Assembly (NCBI RefSeq): GCF_027570195.1
Contig: NZ_JAKMUZ010000014.1
Location: 1-64,000 of the forward strand
Direction: 5' to 3'
DNA: 64,000 bases
Source: Corynebacterium yonathiae
GTDB taxonomy: Bacteria > Actinomycetota > Actinomycetes > Mycobacteriales > Mycobacteriaceae
The translations under genes were made by a program, and so were the position numbers. This document shows positions 56,833-64,000 of this stretch, piece by piece (the first letter of the stretch is position 1; every line of letters starts with the position of its first letter). Under the pieces are notes generated by a model. It worked only from the letters and a program-made list of their open reading frames with translations. It searched no databases and had not been told where the DNA came from.

Positions 56833-57538
56833 CGGCCTCACCACCCAGGGAGGTGAGGCGGAAGAACGCGGACTCCAATTGGCCGCTGGGGGCAAGCTCC
56901 TGCAAGGACCCGGAGTAGCGAATGGTGCCCTGAGACAAAATGGTGATGTCGTCGGCCAAATGAAGGACCTCGCCAAGCTGATGAGAGCTGACTACAACAG
57001 TATGGCCGGCTGCTGCCAAGTCTCGCAGCAAAGTACGCAGCTCCACTATGCCCTGTGGATCAAGACCATTTTGAGGTTCATCCAGTAGCAAGATTTCTGG
57101 ATCACCTAATAAGGCCTGCGCCAATGCCAAGCGGGCCTTCATACCAGTGGAAAAGGACTTGGCCTTCTTGGAACCGACCTCGGTGAGCCCCGCAATGGCT
57201 AAAACACGCTCTACCTCAGACTCCGGCAGGCCTAGCAAGCGGGTATGTACGCGCAGGTTGGCAGCGGCGGAAAGATGCCCGTAGAAGGCGGGCCCGTTCA
57301 CGGATGCACCCACATGGTCGAGTACTTCACGTGACCAAGGAGCACCAGCCACGCGTACTATTCCGGAATCTGCCGGCAGCAGGCCAAGGAAGATGGAAAA
57401 GAGGGTGGATTTTCCGGCCCCGTTGCGTCCTAGCAGGGCGTGGACTCGGCCAGGGGTGATACGAAAATCCACATCCCGCAGTACCGCGTGGGAGCCAAAG
57501 GATTTGTTGACGCGTTCAAAGGAGATCTCAAAACTCAT
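56825..57538 (-). CDS. ABC exporter ATP-binding protein
   Basis: A 237-residue ABC ATPase: Walker A LLGRNGAGKSTLF, Q loop in APWSREVLD, signature FSTGMKARLALAQALLG, Walker B ILLLDEPQNGLDPQG, His switch VVVSSHQLGEV. The BcrA/NatA-like sequence indicates drug or peptide export. Start at ATG 57538; the longer reading adds ten residues without support. It lies 87 nt after the response regulator, with a hairpin between. Confidence 0.87.
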   Translation of the reverse strand: MSFEISFERVNKSFGSHAVLRDVDFRITPGRVHALLGRNGAGKSTLFSIFLGLLPADSGIVRVAGAPWSREVLDHVGASVNGPAFYGHLSAAANLRVHTRLLGLPESEVERVLAIAGLTEVGSKKAKSFSTGMKARLALAQALLGDPEILLLDEPQNGLDPQGIVELRTLLRDLAAAGHTVVVSSHQLGEVLHLADDITILSQGTIRYSGSLQELAPSGQLESAFFRLTSLGGEADV

Positions 57539-57605
57539 ACCGCCTAGTCTTGCAGCACAGCGCCGCAATAACCTCCGCCCAGGCTGTGGACCTTAGCGCG
57601 AAGTT

Positions 57606-57623
57606 CTCCTACCACGGTAGGAG
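57606..57623. promoter_or_regulatory. perfect palindrome between regulator and ABC genes
   Basis: CTCCTACC-AC-GGTAGGAG forms a perfect 8-bp inverted repeat 2 nt downstream of the response-regulator stop and 67 nt before the ATPase start. No T-run follows in the direction of transcription, so it is either an operator for the adjacent regulator or an RNA hairpin that sets expression between the two gene pairs. Confidence 0.5.
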
Positions 57624-57625
57624 GC

Positions 57626-58285
57626 TTAGGCGATGCCAGCCTTTTGCGCCAAGAGCACTAGAGCTACGCGGTCGCGTGCAGCCAGTTTGGAAAGCAGAGA
57701 GGAAATATGTGTCTTGACAGTCGTATCCGCGATGACCATTTCACGGGCAATTTCCGCGTTGGTGGCACCGCGGGCGATGAGGGTTAAGACTTCTCGCTCG
57801 CGACGGGTGACAAGGCTTAAGCCTTGGCGCTCTTGCGCGCTCAGCTGCCCGCGCGCAATTGCGGCGCGGTAGGTCTGCAAGACTGGGCCGGTTACCTTAG
57901 CGGCTAGGACCGATTCGCCCTTGGCGACGTCCCGAACAGCCCCCGCCAATACTTCCGGTTCCGCGTCTTTGAGGAGGAACCCATGCGCGCCAGCGGTGAT
58001 AGATTGAGCCACCAAATCATCTTCATTAAACGTAGTGAGCATGATGATTCGGCAGTCAGGCACCCGAGAAAGGATGGCTTGAGCCGCGGCAATACCGTCC
58101 ATCCCAGGCATTCGGATATCCAAAATGGCGACGTCAATGCGGTGGCTTATCGCCGCGGTAACGGCTTCGTTGCCGGTGTGCGCGGTGGTAACGACCTCAA
58201 TATCATCCTGAGCATTGAGGATCGTGGACAAAGCGGCGACGAGCAGCGCTTGGTCATCGGCAAGCAGTACACGAATCTTAGACAC
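57626..58285 (-). CDS. NarL/LuxR-type response regulator
   Basis: A 219-residue regulator: receiver domain (LLADDQALLVAAL; phospho-acceptor Asp in VAILDIRMPGMDG; Lys in GFLLKDAEPE) and a LuxR-type helix-turn-helix (LVTRREREVLTLIARGATNAEIAREMVIADTTVKTHIS). GTG start 8 nt inside the kinase gene. Probably controls the downstream exporter. Confidence 0.88.
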   Translation of the reverse strand: MSKIRVLLADDQALLVAALSTILNAQDDIEVVTTAHTGNEAVTAAISHRIDVAILDIRMPGMDGIAAAQAILSRVPDCRIIMLTTFNEDDLVAQSITAGAHGFLLKDAEPEVLAGAVRDVAKGESVLAAKVTGPVLQTYRAAIARGQLSAQERQGLSLVTRREREVLTLIARGATNAEIAREMVIADTTVKTHISSLLSKLAARDRVALVLLAQKAGIA

Positions 58286-59456
58286 GGTTTTCCTTCTGCA
58301 ACGGAAGCTCGGCGAGCAGGGTGAAATTTGTGGCATCGCCCCAGCTCTCCAGCTTTCCACCCAATGCGAGGGCACGTTCTTCCACACCGATTAGGCCCAC
58401 GCCGCTACCTGGGACTTCGCTGGGAGTCGGGGAGGGATTGGTAGAGGTTAGGGTGATCCGGGCGGCGTCGGCAAGCGCGAGCTCTACTTCGACGTGCGTG
58501 CCGGGGCCTTGGTGGCGCAGAGCATTGGTCAGGCCTTCAGAAATGATACGTACCAAGGCCAATTGCGTAAGTGCAGGCGCCTCATAGGTCACCGGTAAGT
58601 CCGCTGCAATCTCTAAGCCCGCCGCGCGGAAACCGTCGATGATGCCCTCGAGGTGCTCTAGCTGCTCTGTCGGTTTGAGAGCGGAGGGGCCGGTGCTCCG
58701 CAGTGCCGTGACAATGCCGCGGACCTCTTCCAATGCAGAATCCGCGCCCTCACGAATAGTGGCAAGAGCATCCTGGGCAGCGTCACTATTTACACGCCCG
58801 GCAATGATCCCGGCATTCGCCTGAACTTTGATCAAAGTAAGAGAATGAGCGAGTACATCGTGCAATTCCCTAGCAATGAGCAGGCGTTCTTCTTCTTGGG
58901 CTTGGTGGAAACGCTCCTGGGCTAGCCGCTCGTGTTGGCGCGCCAAGTCAAAGTAGCGCGCGGCTATGAAATAGGTGCTGCCCAAAACTGCCCAGTGCAC
59001 CACCAGCATGGCCAAGAAGCGGCGGTCTAGCTGGTAGTGCAGCAGGAATGACTCCGGATCAATGCGCCACATGAATGGCGAGATGAAGGAGCCAAGAATC
59101 GCCAGCGCCAGTACCGTTCGGGGAATAACGCGGCGCGTGACATAGCGGGAGGTGGCATACACCGCCATGGGTGCCGTCAGGGCCCAGGGGGTAAGCCCTA
59201 GATTGGTGGGCAGCTGGCTCATCCAAGCTACGGCCCATGCCGCGAGCAGCACAATAAAGCCCGTGGCGCTGAGCACGGGACGGCTCCGCCAGACCCACAT
59301 AAATGGCAGGAATAGCAACGATAGACCTGCCTGAATAATCTCAATTATGCTGGGATTCTTCGCGGCAGAAATGACATAAAATAGCGCAATGAGCACCGCC
59401 ACCGCAGTGAGGATTTTATCTCCTAAACGCGCTTGCGCGACGGTGTCAGTGCTCAT
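58278..59456 (-). CDS. NarL-group sensor histidine kinase (HisKA_3)
   Basis: A 392-residue kinase with five or six N-terminal membrane helices (about 12-165) and almost no external loops, so it senses within the membrane, as DesK- and LiaS-like kinases do. Phospho-His is in LIARELHDVLAHSLTLIKVQ; HATPase motifs ISEGLTNALRHQ and GSGVGLIGVEERA. A -10-like TACTAT (minus strand, 59470-59465) ends 8 nt before the ATG. First gene of the kinase-regulator-exporter cluster. Confidence 0.88.
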   Translation of the reverse strand: MSTDTVAQARLGDKILTAVAVLIALFYVISAAKNPSIIEIIQAGLSLLFLPFMWVWRSRPVLSATGFIVLLAAWAVAWMSQLPTNLGLTPWALTAPMAVYATSRYVTRRVIPRTVLALAILGSFISPFMWRIDPESFLLHYQLDRRFLAMLVVHWAVLGSTYFIAARYFDLARQHERLAQERFHQAQEEERLLIARELHDVLAHSLTLIKVQANAGIIAGRVNSDAAQDALATIREGADSALEEVRGIVTALRSTGPSALKPTEQLEHLEGIIDGFRAAGLEIAADLPVTYEAPALTQLALVRIISEGLTNALRHQGPGTHVEVELALADAARITLTSTNPSPTPSEVPGSGVGLIGVEERALALGGKLESWGDATNFTLLAELPLQKENRV

Positions 59457-59485
59457 AAAAGAAGATAGTAATACAGCCGGTGCTG

Positions 59486-60373
59486 CTACTTCTTCTTATC
59501 CTTCTTCTTGCCCTTCTTGGACGTCTTCTTTGCCGTCTTCTGCTCGGACTTGCGCTCTAGCTTGGCGGCGACGTCCGGCACGTAGCGGAACTCTTCGCGG
59601 GCAGGGCGTTCATAGGTTTCGCCATCGGAATCCGGGCGCTGCGGAATTTCCGGCATCTCGCGCTCGAGCTTCTCGTACGGAATGGTGCTCAGAAGGTGCG
59701 AAATGACGTTAATGCGGGAGCGCTTCTTGTCTTCTGATTCCACGGTGTACCACGGCGCGGTTGGGGTATCGGTGTGGATGAACATCGCATCCTTGGCACG
59801 GGAGTAGTCCTCCCAGCGGGTAATGGACTGCAGATCCATAGGGGAGAGCTTCCACCGGCGCAGCGGATCATTGCGGCGGGACTCAAAGCGCTTAATCTGC
59901 TCCTCATCGGAGACAGAGAACCAGTACTTGCGCAGCATGATGCCGTCTTCTACCAGCATCTGCTCAAAGGTAGGTGCCTGGTGCAAGAAGCGGACGTATT
60001 CCTGATCGGTGCAAAAGCCCATGACACGTTCGACACCGGCGCGGTTGTACCAAGAGCGGTCAAAGATGACGATCTCGCCCTTGGTTGGCAACTTTTCCAC
60101 ATAGCGCTGGAAGTACCACTGGCCCTGCTCGCGGGAGTTCGGGGCGGGCAGCGCCTCGACACGGCAGGTACGTGGGTTGAGGTACTGGGTGATGCGCTTA
60201 ATCGCGGAGCCCTTGCCGGCGGCGTCGCGGCCTTCCATGATGATGACGACGCGGGCTCCAGTTTCAACGACCCACTGCTGCATGTCCACGAGTTCTGCCT
60301 GAAGGCGCTCGAGTTCCTTCTCGTAGGCCTTCTTGTTGAGTTTCTTAGGGGCTTTACTGCTCTTAGTGCTCAT
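59486..60373 (-). CDS. ppk2: polyphosphate kinase 2
   Basis: A 295-residue PPK2 that moves phosphate between polyphosphate and nucleotides. Walker A EGRDAAGKGSAIKR, Walker B/lid VIFDRSWYNRAGVERVMGF, and the RRNDPLRRWKLSPMD segment are intact. Its last 25 or so residues are almost all Lys/Thr/Ser (KTAKKTSKKGKKKDKKK), a basic tail that could bind polyphosphate. The size fits the one-domain PPK2 class of C. glutamicum. Monocistronic; the kinase gene begins 29 nt after its stop. Confidence 0.9.
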   Translation of the reverse strand: MSTKSSKAPKKLNKKAYEKELERLQAELVDMQQWVVETGARVVIIMEGRDAAGKGSAIKRITQYLNPRTCRVEALPAPNSREQGQWYFQRYVEKLPTKGEIVIFDRSWYNRAGVERVMGFCTDQEYVRFLHQAPTFEQMLVEDGIMLRKYWFSVSDEEQIKRFESRRNDPLRRWKLSPMDLQSITRWEDYSRAKDAMFIHTDTPTAPWYTVESEDKKRSRINVISHLLSTIPYEKLEREMPEIPQRPDSDGETYERPAREEFRYVPDVAAKLERKSEQKTAKKTSKKGKKKDKKK

Positions 60374-60449
60374 TACCCCAGCTTAACTGCCGTTGCTAGC
60401 AGGGGAGAAAACTGCACCGCCCTCTTTGGAGTGAGAACCTGGGCACAGC

Positions 60450-61310
60450 TTAAGAACAGGTGCAGCCTGGACCGCAGCCTGGTTCGCCGAAATAAGTTGT
60501 ATTGGAAATATGCCCCAAGCCTTCGATGGCGATGGTGACGTTCTGTCCATCCTCGATAAATTGCTGTGGAGTGCGGGCAAAGCCCACGCCTTCCGGTGTG
60601 CCGGTAACGATGACATCGCCTGGATTAAGCGGATAGAGCTGCGAGCAAAATTGGATGAGCTCAGCGACGGAAAAGATAAGGTCATCGGTATTATCGCGCT
60701 GCCTTTCCTCCCCGTCTACGGAAGTGGTAAGTAGGGCACCGGACCCGGGTGACCACTCATCCGCGGTGGTTAACCAGGGGCCGAAGCCGGCGGTGCGATA
60801 AAAAGATTTACCGGCATGGAATTGGCTAGTCTGGCGTTGGAAATCGCGCAGCGTGTAGTCATTCATAATGGCGTAGCCGGCCACGTGTTTTAGGGCTTCA
60901 TCTTGGCTGACGCGGTGGGCGCGCTCGCCGATGATGACCGCCAGCTCGCCTTCATAATCCAGCTTCTGTGTGGCATATTCTGGAATGAAGACATCATCAT
61001 AGGGGCCGGTAAGGGCATCGGCGAACTTGATGAACAAGGTGGGGTGTTCGGGGAATTCGCGTCCCATCTCGCGTATGTGCTTGGCGTAATTGAGCCCGAC
61101 GCAGATAATCTTGCCGGGATTCGGTACTACGGCCTCCAAGTCAGCGTGATTGAAGACTACGGGTTCGCCGGAAAGCTGTGCGGCCTTCTGCCAATCTTCG
61201 CTGCGTAGCAGCTGGCCCACATCCTCATAATCCAACTCGACGCCTACATTATCGCCGTCGATGCGGATAGCGGAGGTGCCAAAGCCGGTGCGTAGGGTAG
61301 CCAGTTTCAT
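60450..61310 (-). CDS. fumarylacetoacetate hydrolase family protein with Cys tail
   Basis: A 286-residue FAH-fold enzyme. Metal-site Glu/Asp are in LDYEGELAVIIG and MNDYTLRD; the loop GKIICVGLNYAKHIREMG and the end GDVIVTGTPEGVGFAR are typical. Relatives split acylpyruvates or decarboxylate oxaloacetate. The protein ends in GEPGCGPGCTCS, a three-Cys tail not needed for the fold and possibly metal-binding. It follows pth after 5 nt. Confidence 0.85.
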   Translation of the reverse strand: MKLATLRTGFGTSAIRIDGDNVGVELDYEDVGQLLRSEDWQKAAQLSGEPVVFNHADLEAVVPNPGKIICVGLNYAKHIREMGREFPEHPTLFIKFADALTGPYDDVFIPEYATQKLDYEGELAVIIGERAHRVSQDEALKHVAGYAIMNDYTLRDFQRQTSQFHAGKSFYRTAGFGPWLTTADEWSPGSGALLTTSVDGEERQRDNTDDLIFSVAELIQFCSQLYPLNPGDVIVTGTPEGVGFARTPQQFIEDGQNVTIAIEGLGHISNTTYFGEPGCGPGCTCS

Positions 61311-61315
61311 GGCGA

Positions 61316-61846
61316 CTATATTACGCGCAGGATTTCATCAACCGCGTATGCGCAAATGATGGGTATTTCCGCCCGTTCCTGCTTTGTCCATGGTTTGAGT
61401 ACAAACGATGCTGGATCCATGCGTCCAGGCGGGCGTCCGATTCCTACCGAAAGCCGCTGATAGTCCTTGGTTCCCAGGGACTTTGTGGTAGAACGCAGGC
61501 CATTGTGGCCGTGGTCGCCCCCGCCTTGACGCAGTTTAATGGTGCCGAAATCAAGCTCCAGCTCATCGTGAATAACGATGATATCGGCGGCGGAGAGATG
61601 AAAATATTGGCTTAGGGCTTTGATTGGCCCGCCGGAGAGGTTCATGAACGACCGTGGCTTGGCACAGATAATCTTGCGGCCGCCCGCCATGGCCTCGGCG
61701 ACCTCGGTATTGGTCTTTTTATGTACCGAAAAGCTGCTCATGAGCTCGCCAACGAGTTCATCAGCTACATCGAAGCCAATATTGTGACGGGTTCCTGCGT
61801 ACTTGGGGCCAGGGTTGCCAAGGCCTACTACGAGAAGTGGAGTCAC
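61316..61846 (-). CDS. pth: peptidyl-tRNA hydrolase
   Basis: A 176-residue Pth in the canonical place behind rplY. Active-site residues are intact: GLGNPGPKY, TRHNIGFDV, FMNLSGGP, IHDELELDFG. I start at GTG 61846, which begins two residues before the first beta-strand; the longer reading from 61909 runs through the rplY terminator hairpin and has no family match. Linked to the FAH-family gene downstream. Confidence 0.9.
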   Translation of the reverse strand: MTPLLVVGLGNPGPKYAGTRHNIGFDVADELVGELMSSFSVHKKTNTEVAEAMAGGRKIICAKPRSFMNLSGGPIKALSQYFHLSAADIIVIHDELELDFGTIKLRQGGGDHGHNGLRSTTKSLGTKDYQRLSVGIGRPPGRMDPASFVLKPWTKQERAEIPIICAYAVDEILRVI

Positions 61847-61883
61847 GAGCTCAATTGTCTCATATGTGCCAAGAAATACGGCA

Positions 61884-61917
61884 AGGCCGCCGCGAGAAGA
61901 GATTCTCACGGCGGCCT
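61884..61917 (-). terminator. rplY terminator/attenuator
   Basis: Arms of 15 nt (61884-61898 and 61903-61917, one mismatch) around a GAGA loop. The following U-run is short, so some read-through into pth is likely. Confidence 0.7.
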
Positions 61918-61938
61918 ACGCGCTTGAAGGGGAGGGGA

Positions 61939-62589
61939 TTACTCCTCGGAGTCGGAGGACTTTTCGTCCTCATCTGCGGACTCGGCGCCAGCGTCAGCGC
62001 CGCCTTCCTCAGCAGCCTCGGCTGCTTCCTCGAGCTCCTCATCAACCTCAGGCAGGGAGATGGAGACGATAACGGTGTCTTCCTCTGCCACCAGGGTGGT
62101 ATCTTCCGGCATGGTGACATCGGCAGCGGTGATAACCGCGCCATCCTCGAGGCCCTCAATGGAAACCTCGAGCTCCTCCGGAATGTTCAGTACGTCTGCC
62201 TCAACCAGCAGTACGTCAGCATCCTGGATGTGCATGGTGCCTGGGGCCGGCTCGCCGGTCAGGGTAACCGGAACCTCAACCTCAACCTTCTCGCCGCGCT
62301 TAATGGCGAGCAGGTCAACGTGGTCGATGTCGAAGGTCAGGACGTTCTGGTCAACGTGCTTAACCATGGTCAGGTACTGCTCGCCGTCGATCTCCAGCTC
62401 CAAAACGGCGTTGACACCGTTATTGCGGACGAGGGACTGGATGTCCAGCAGCGGAACTGCGAAGTGAACCGGCTCCTGGTGTGCACCGTAGATGACGCCT
62501 GGAACCTTCCAGTCGCGGCGCAGGCGGCGTGCGACACCCTTGCCAAACTCGGTACGTGCTTCAGCCTTGATTACTGGGCGCTGTGCCAT
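61939..62589 (-). CDS. rplY: 50S ribosomal protein L25 (Ctc/TL5 type)
   Basis: A 216-residue L25 of the long, two-domain Ctc type that binds 5S rRNA. N-terminal RNA-binding domain (RTEFGKGVARRLRRDWKVPGVIYG), then the TL5-type C-domain (KVEVEVPVTLTGEP...), and a very acidic tail rich in Glu/Ala/Asp (about 180-216). It has a strong own promoter and a leader of about 90 nt. Confidence 0.95.
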   Translation of the reverse strand: MAQRPVIKAEARTEFGKGVARRLRRDWKVPGVIYGAHQEPVHFAVPLLDIQSLVRNNGVNAVLELEIDGEQYLTMVKHVDQNVLTFDIDHVDLLAIKRGEKVEVEVPVTLTGEPAPGTMHIQDADVLLVEADVLNIPEELEVSIEGLEDGAVITAADVTMPEDTTLVAEEDTVIVSISLPEVDEELEEAAEAAEEGGADAGAESADEDEKSSDSEE

Positions 62590-62685
62590 GCTTCATTCTC
62601 CTTAGTCAAAGTAGTGCGGCGCGGCCAACGCGATAAAAACGACGAAAGCCTGCCGATGGACGTCTTGGACGAGTCATCGCAGGCG

Positions 62686-62714
62686 TATATAAAAGCAACA
62701 TGCTCTAACTTCAA
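62686..62714 (-). promoter_or_regulatory. rplY promoter
   Basis: On the minus strand TTGAAG (62714-62709), a 17-nt spacer and TATATA (62691-62686) form the best sigma-A-like promoter in the window. It gives a leader of about 90 nt before the rplY ATG. The remainder of 62590-62814 shows nothing else supported. Confidence 0.7.
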
Positions 62715-62814
62715 TCGCGTCGATAACGGCTTCCTCATCCTGAGGTCGCCCTCGCCGAGACTGAGTTAGATTAGCACGTCAGGCAACTATAAATCAAAAC
62801 TCCGGTCCAAGTTT

Positions 62815-64000
62815 TTAGCGGTCATGATCGTTCTTTCGGACGTTGAAATGCTCTGCATCCGGATCTCGCAGCTTCTCTGCGGCAGGATGCGTTGCGTCTA
62901 GCTTTTTCCAGTCTTCTTCTAGCTGGTAATCCTCCGCGTGGAAAGAAGAGTCATCTTCACTGTCAAGTTCCGCGATGACGTCGCCGGCGAGCTCGTTGCG
63001 CAGGTGTGCGCCGGACAAATTGGAATTATAAACCTCACGAGAAAGCTGAGATTGGTCCGCCGTGGTGAACTTTTGCTTCGGGTCAATCATGCGAAGAATT
63101 AGTGCGCGGATCTTGTCGCGGCGGCGAGATTCAGCACTCACGATGCCGCGCCCGCGGCGCAGCCAAGTATAGATGAGCAAGCCGATGACGATGATGCCGA
63201 TATAACCCAATACCGGGAACACTATGCCGACGAGGGTGCCAAAAGGAACAAACGACAAAATGAATGCGATCACGACGCTAGCGACCAAGATAGGCATGTA
63301 CCGATGTGGCCGGCGAGCACTGAGGCGTCGTGCCATTCCGTAGAAATTGGAAATCGCGGTGGAGAAAATCATCAGGTAGATAAAGACAGCGGCCGCGGTT
63401 CCCAACCAAGGGTGAATCTCATTCAGCATTGCAAGAGTAGGCAGGTCGGCGTCCCAGACATCTTCCACGCTAAGCAGCAGAGCAATTACCAAAAGCACCA
63501 GCATTCCGGAAAAGAGTAGGCCACCGAAGAAACCTCCCCGTCCCGCTTGCTTGGAATTTAGGGTGTCCGCGCCCATAACAATGCTCATCGCGGTCGAAGC
63601 CATAAGCGCAAGCCCAAGGTAGTTCAAGGCTGCAACCCACCAGAAAGGGAGTGGGGAGTCCACGTTGGCGGTGGCAAAATCATGCGCCTGTTGTAGCCCA
63701 GAGGGTGGATCAATGAATGCCGCGCCCACGGCCAAAAGCAGCAAGATCAGCACGAAGGGAGTGATCGCTCCGAGGACGCTCGTCACCTTCCCCACATTCA
63801 TGGAACCGACGATGAGGACCAAGACAGCCATGAGTGCAGAACCCACCCATGGTTGTAGCCCCCATTGCTGGTGCAGGTTGGCTCCCCCGCCAGATAGCAT
63901 GACAAAAGTGTGACAAAACTGGGTGAAAATGATGGCGTAGTCCACAAAGCGTGCAACCGGCTTAGAAGCAATCGAGGAAAACACGCGCCCGTGGGATGTC
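62815..64000 (-). CDS. YkvI-family membrane transporter, 5' end cut off
   Basis: At least 389 residues, read to the window edge; the frame stays open beyond the GTG at 63984 (upstream residues TSHGR continue a family-like TSxGR-VFS), so the true start lies outside. Nine or so membrane helices with the APC-like pattern VMLSGGGANLHQQWGL fit the YkvI group (COG3949) of uncharacterised transporters. A long acidic/basic cytoplasmic tail (about 285-389) follows the last helix and is specific to this protein. Substrate unknown. Confidence 0.65.
   Translation of the reverse strand, partial: TSHGRVFSSIASKPVARFVDYAIIFTQFCHTFVMLSGGGANLHQQWGLQPWVGSALMAVLVLIVGSMNVGKVTSVLGAITPFVLILLLLAVGAAFIDPPSGLQQAHDFATANVDSPLPFWWVAALNYLGLALMASTAMSIVMGADTLNSKQAGRGGFFGGLLFSGMLVLLVIALLLSVEDVWDADLPTLAMLNEIHPWLGTAAAVFIYLMIFSTAISNFYGMARRLSARRPHRYMPILVASVVIAFILSFVPFGTLVGIVFPVLGYIGIIVIGLLIYTWLRRGRGIVSAESRRRDKIRALILRMIDPKQKFTTADQSQLSREVYNSNLSGAHLRNELAGDVIAELDSEDDSSFHAEDYQLEEDWKKLDATHPAAEKLRDPDAEHFNVRKNDHDR

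Noticed and set aside
61837-62769. 310-codon plus-strand frame over rplY
   Set aside because: Antisense to L25 and running through its terminator and promoter; no domain.

Overview
This 64 kb window is a stretch of chromosome from a Corynebacterium species (Actinomycetota, Mycobacteriales). The evidence is gene content and order. mprA-mprB-pepD-moaB2-mscL, then galU-moeA-like-rimJ-membrane protein, and metG-tatD-rpf-rsmA-ispE match blocks also found in Mycobacterium tuberculosis and C. glutamicum. A BetP-type betaine carrier next to rsmI and pmt, and a roughly 480-residue GapB-type GAPDH, are typical of corynebacteria. The species cannot be decided from the sequence alone. I see no rRNA, tRNA, CRISPR array, prophage or insertion sequence; nearly every base is coding or a short intergenic control region.

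Layout. 1-6.8 kb: envelope-stress two-component system MprAB, its HtrA-like protease, a MoaB-like protein, MscL, a SAF-domain protein and 5-formyl-THF cyclo-ligase. 6.9-11.4 kb: galU, a MoeA-like protein with degraded catalytic motifs (best read as the division scaffold Glp), rimJ and the probable Glp membrane receptor. 11.4-16 kb: a Tag glycosylase lacking most zinc ligands, DoxX plus a zinc-finger membrane protein, protein O-mannosyltransferase and rsmI. 16-25.4 kb: betP, metG, two tandem GNATs, tatD, rpf2, rsmA, ispE. 25.4-32.4 kb: His-rich AztD-like lipoprotein, ABC-F ATPase, membrane alpha/beta-hydrolase, AEC transporter, secreted protein, ABM monooxygenase. 32.6-45.6 kb is the most accessory-looking part: a 1,253-residue acyltransferase with a long basic disordered tail, HAD phosphatase, HIBYL-CoA hydrolase-like enzyme, a DUF6882-like protein, an MMPL exporter with its TetR regulator, a GAP-like membrane protein, gamma-carbonic anhydrase, two unknown small proteins and a patatin. 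45.8-55.3 kb: AspT/SucE-like exporter, RF3, SDR, KtrBA potassium uptake, a Pth paralogue, a nitronate monooxygenase and gapB. 55.3-64 kb: an ABC exporter with a NarL-type two-component system, PPK2, an FAH-family enzyme, a second Pth, ribosomal protein L25 and a YkvI-like transporter cut by the window end.

How the genes work together: several units concern the envelope and osmotic balance (MprAB-PepD, MscL, BetP, KtrBA, Rpf2, Pmt, Glp/receptor, acyltransferase, MMPL). Many genes appear to be transcribed without a leader: a TAnnnT-type -10 hexamer ends 6-8 nt before the start codon in well over ten cases. In two divergent pairs the two -10 elements overlap inside a 25-bp intergenic region. Seven good hairpin terminators mark operon ends. 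The items most worth following are the degenerate MoeA-like Glp module, the zinc-ligand-less Tag, the giant basic tail on the acyltransferase, the face-to-face leaderless promoters and the operator cluster upstream of mmpL.
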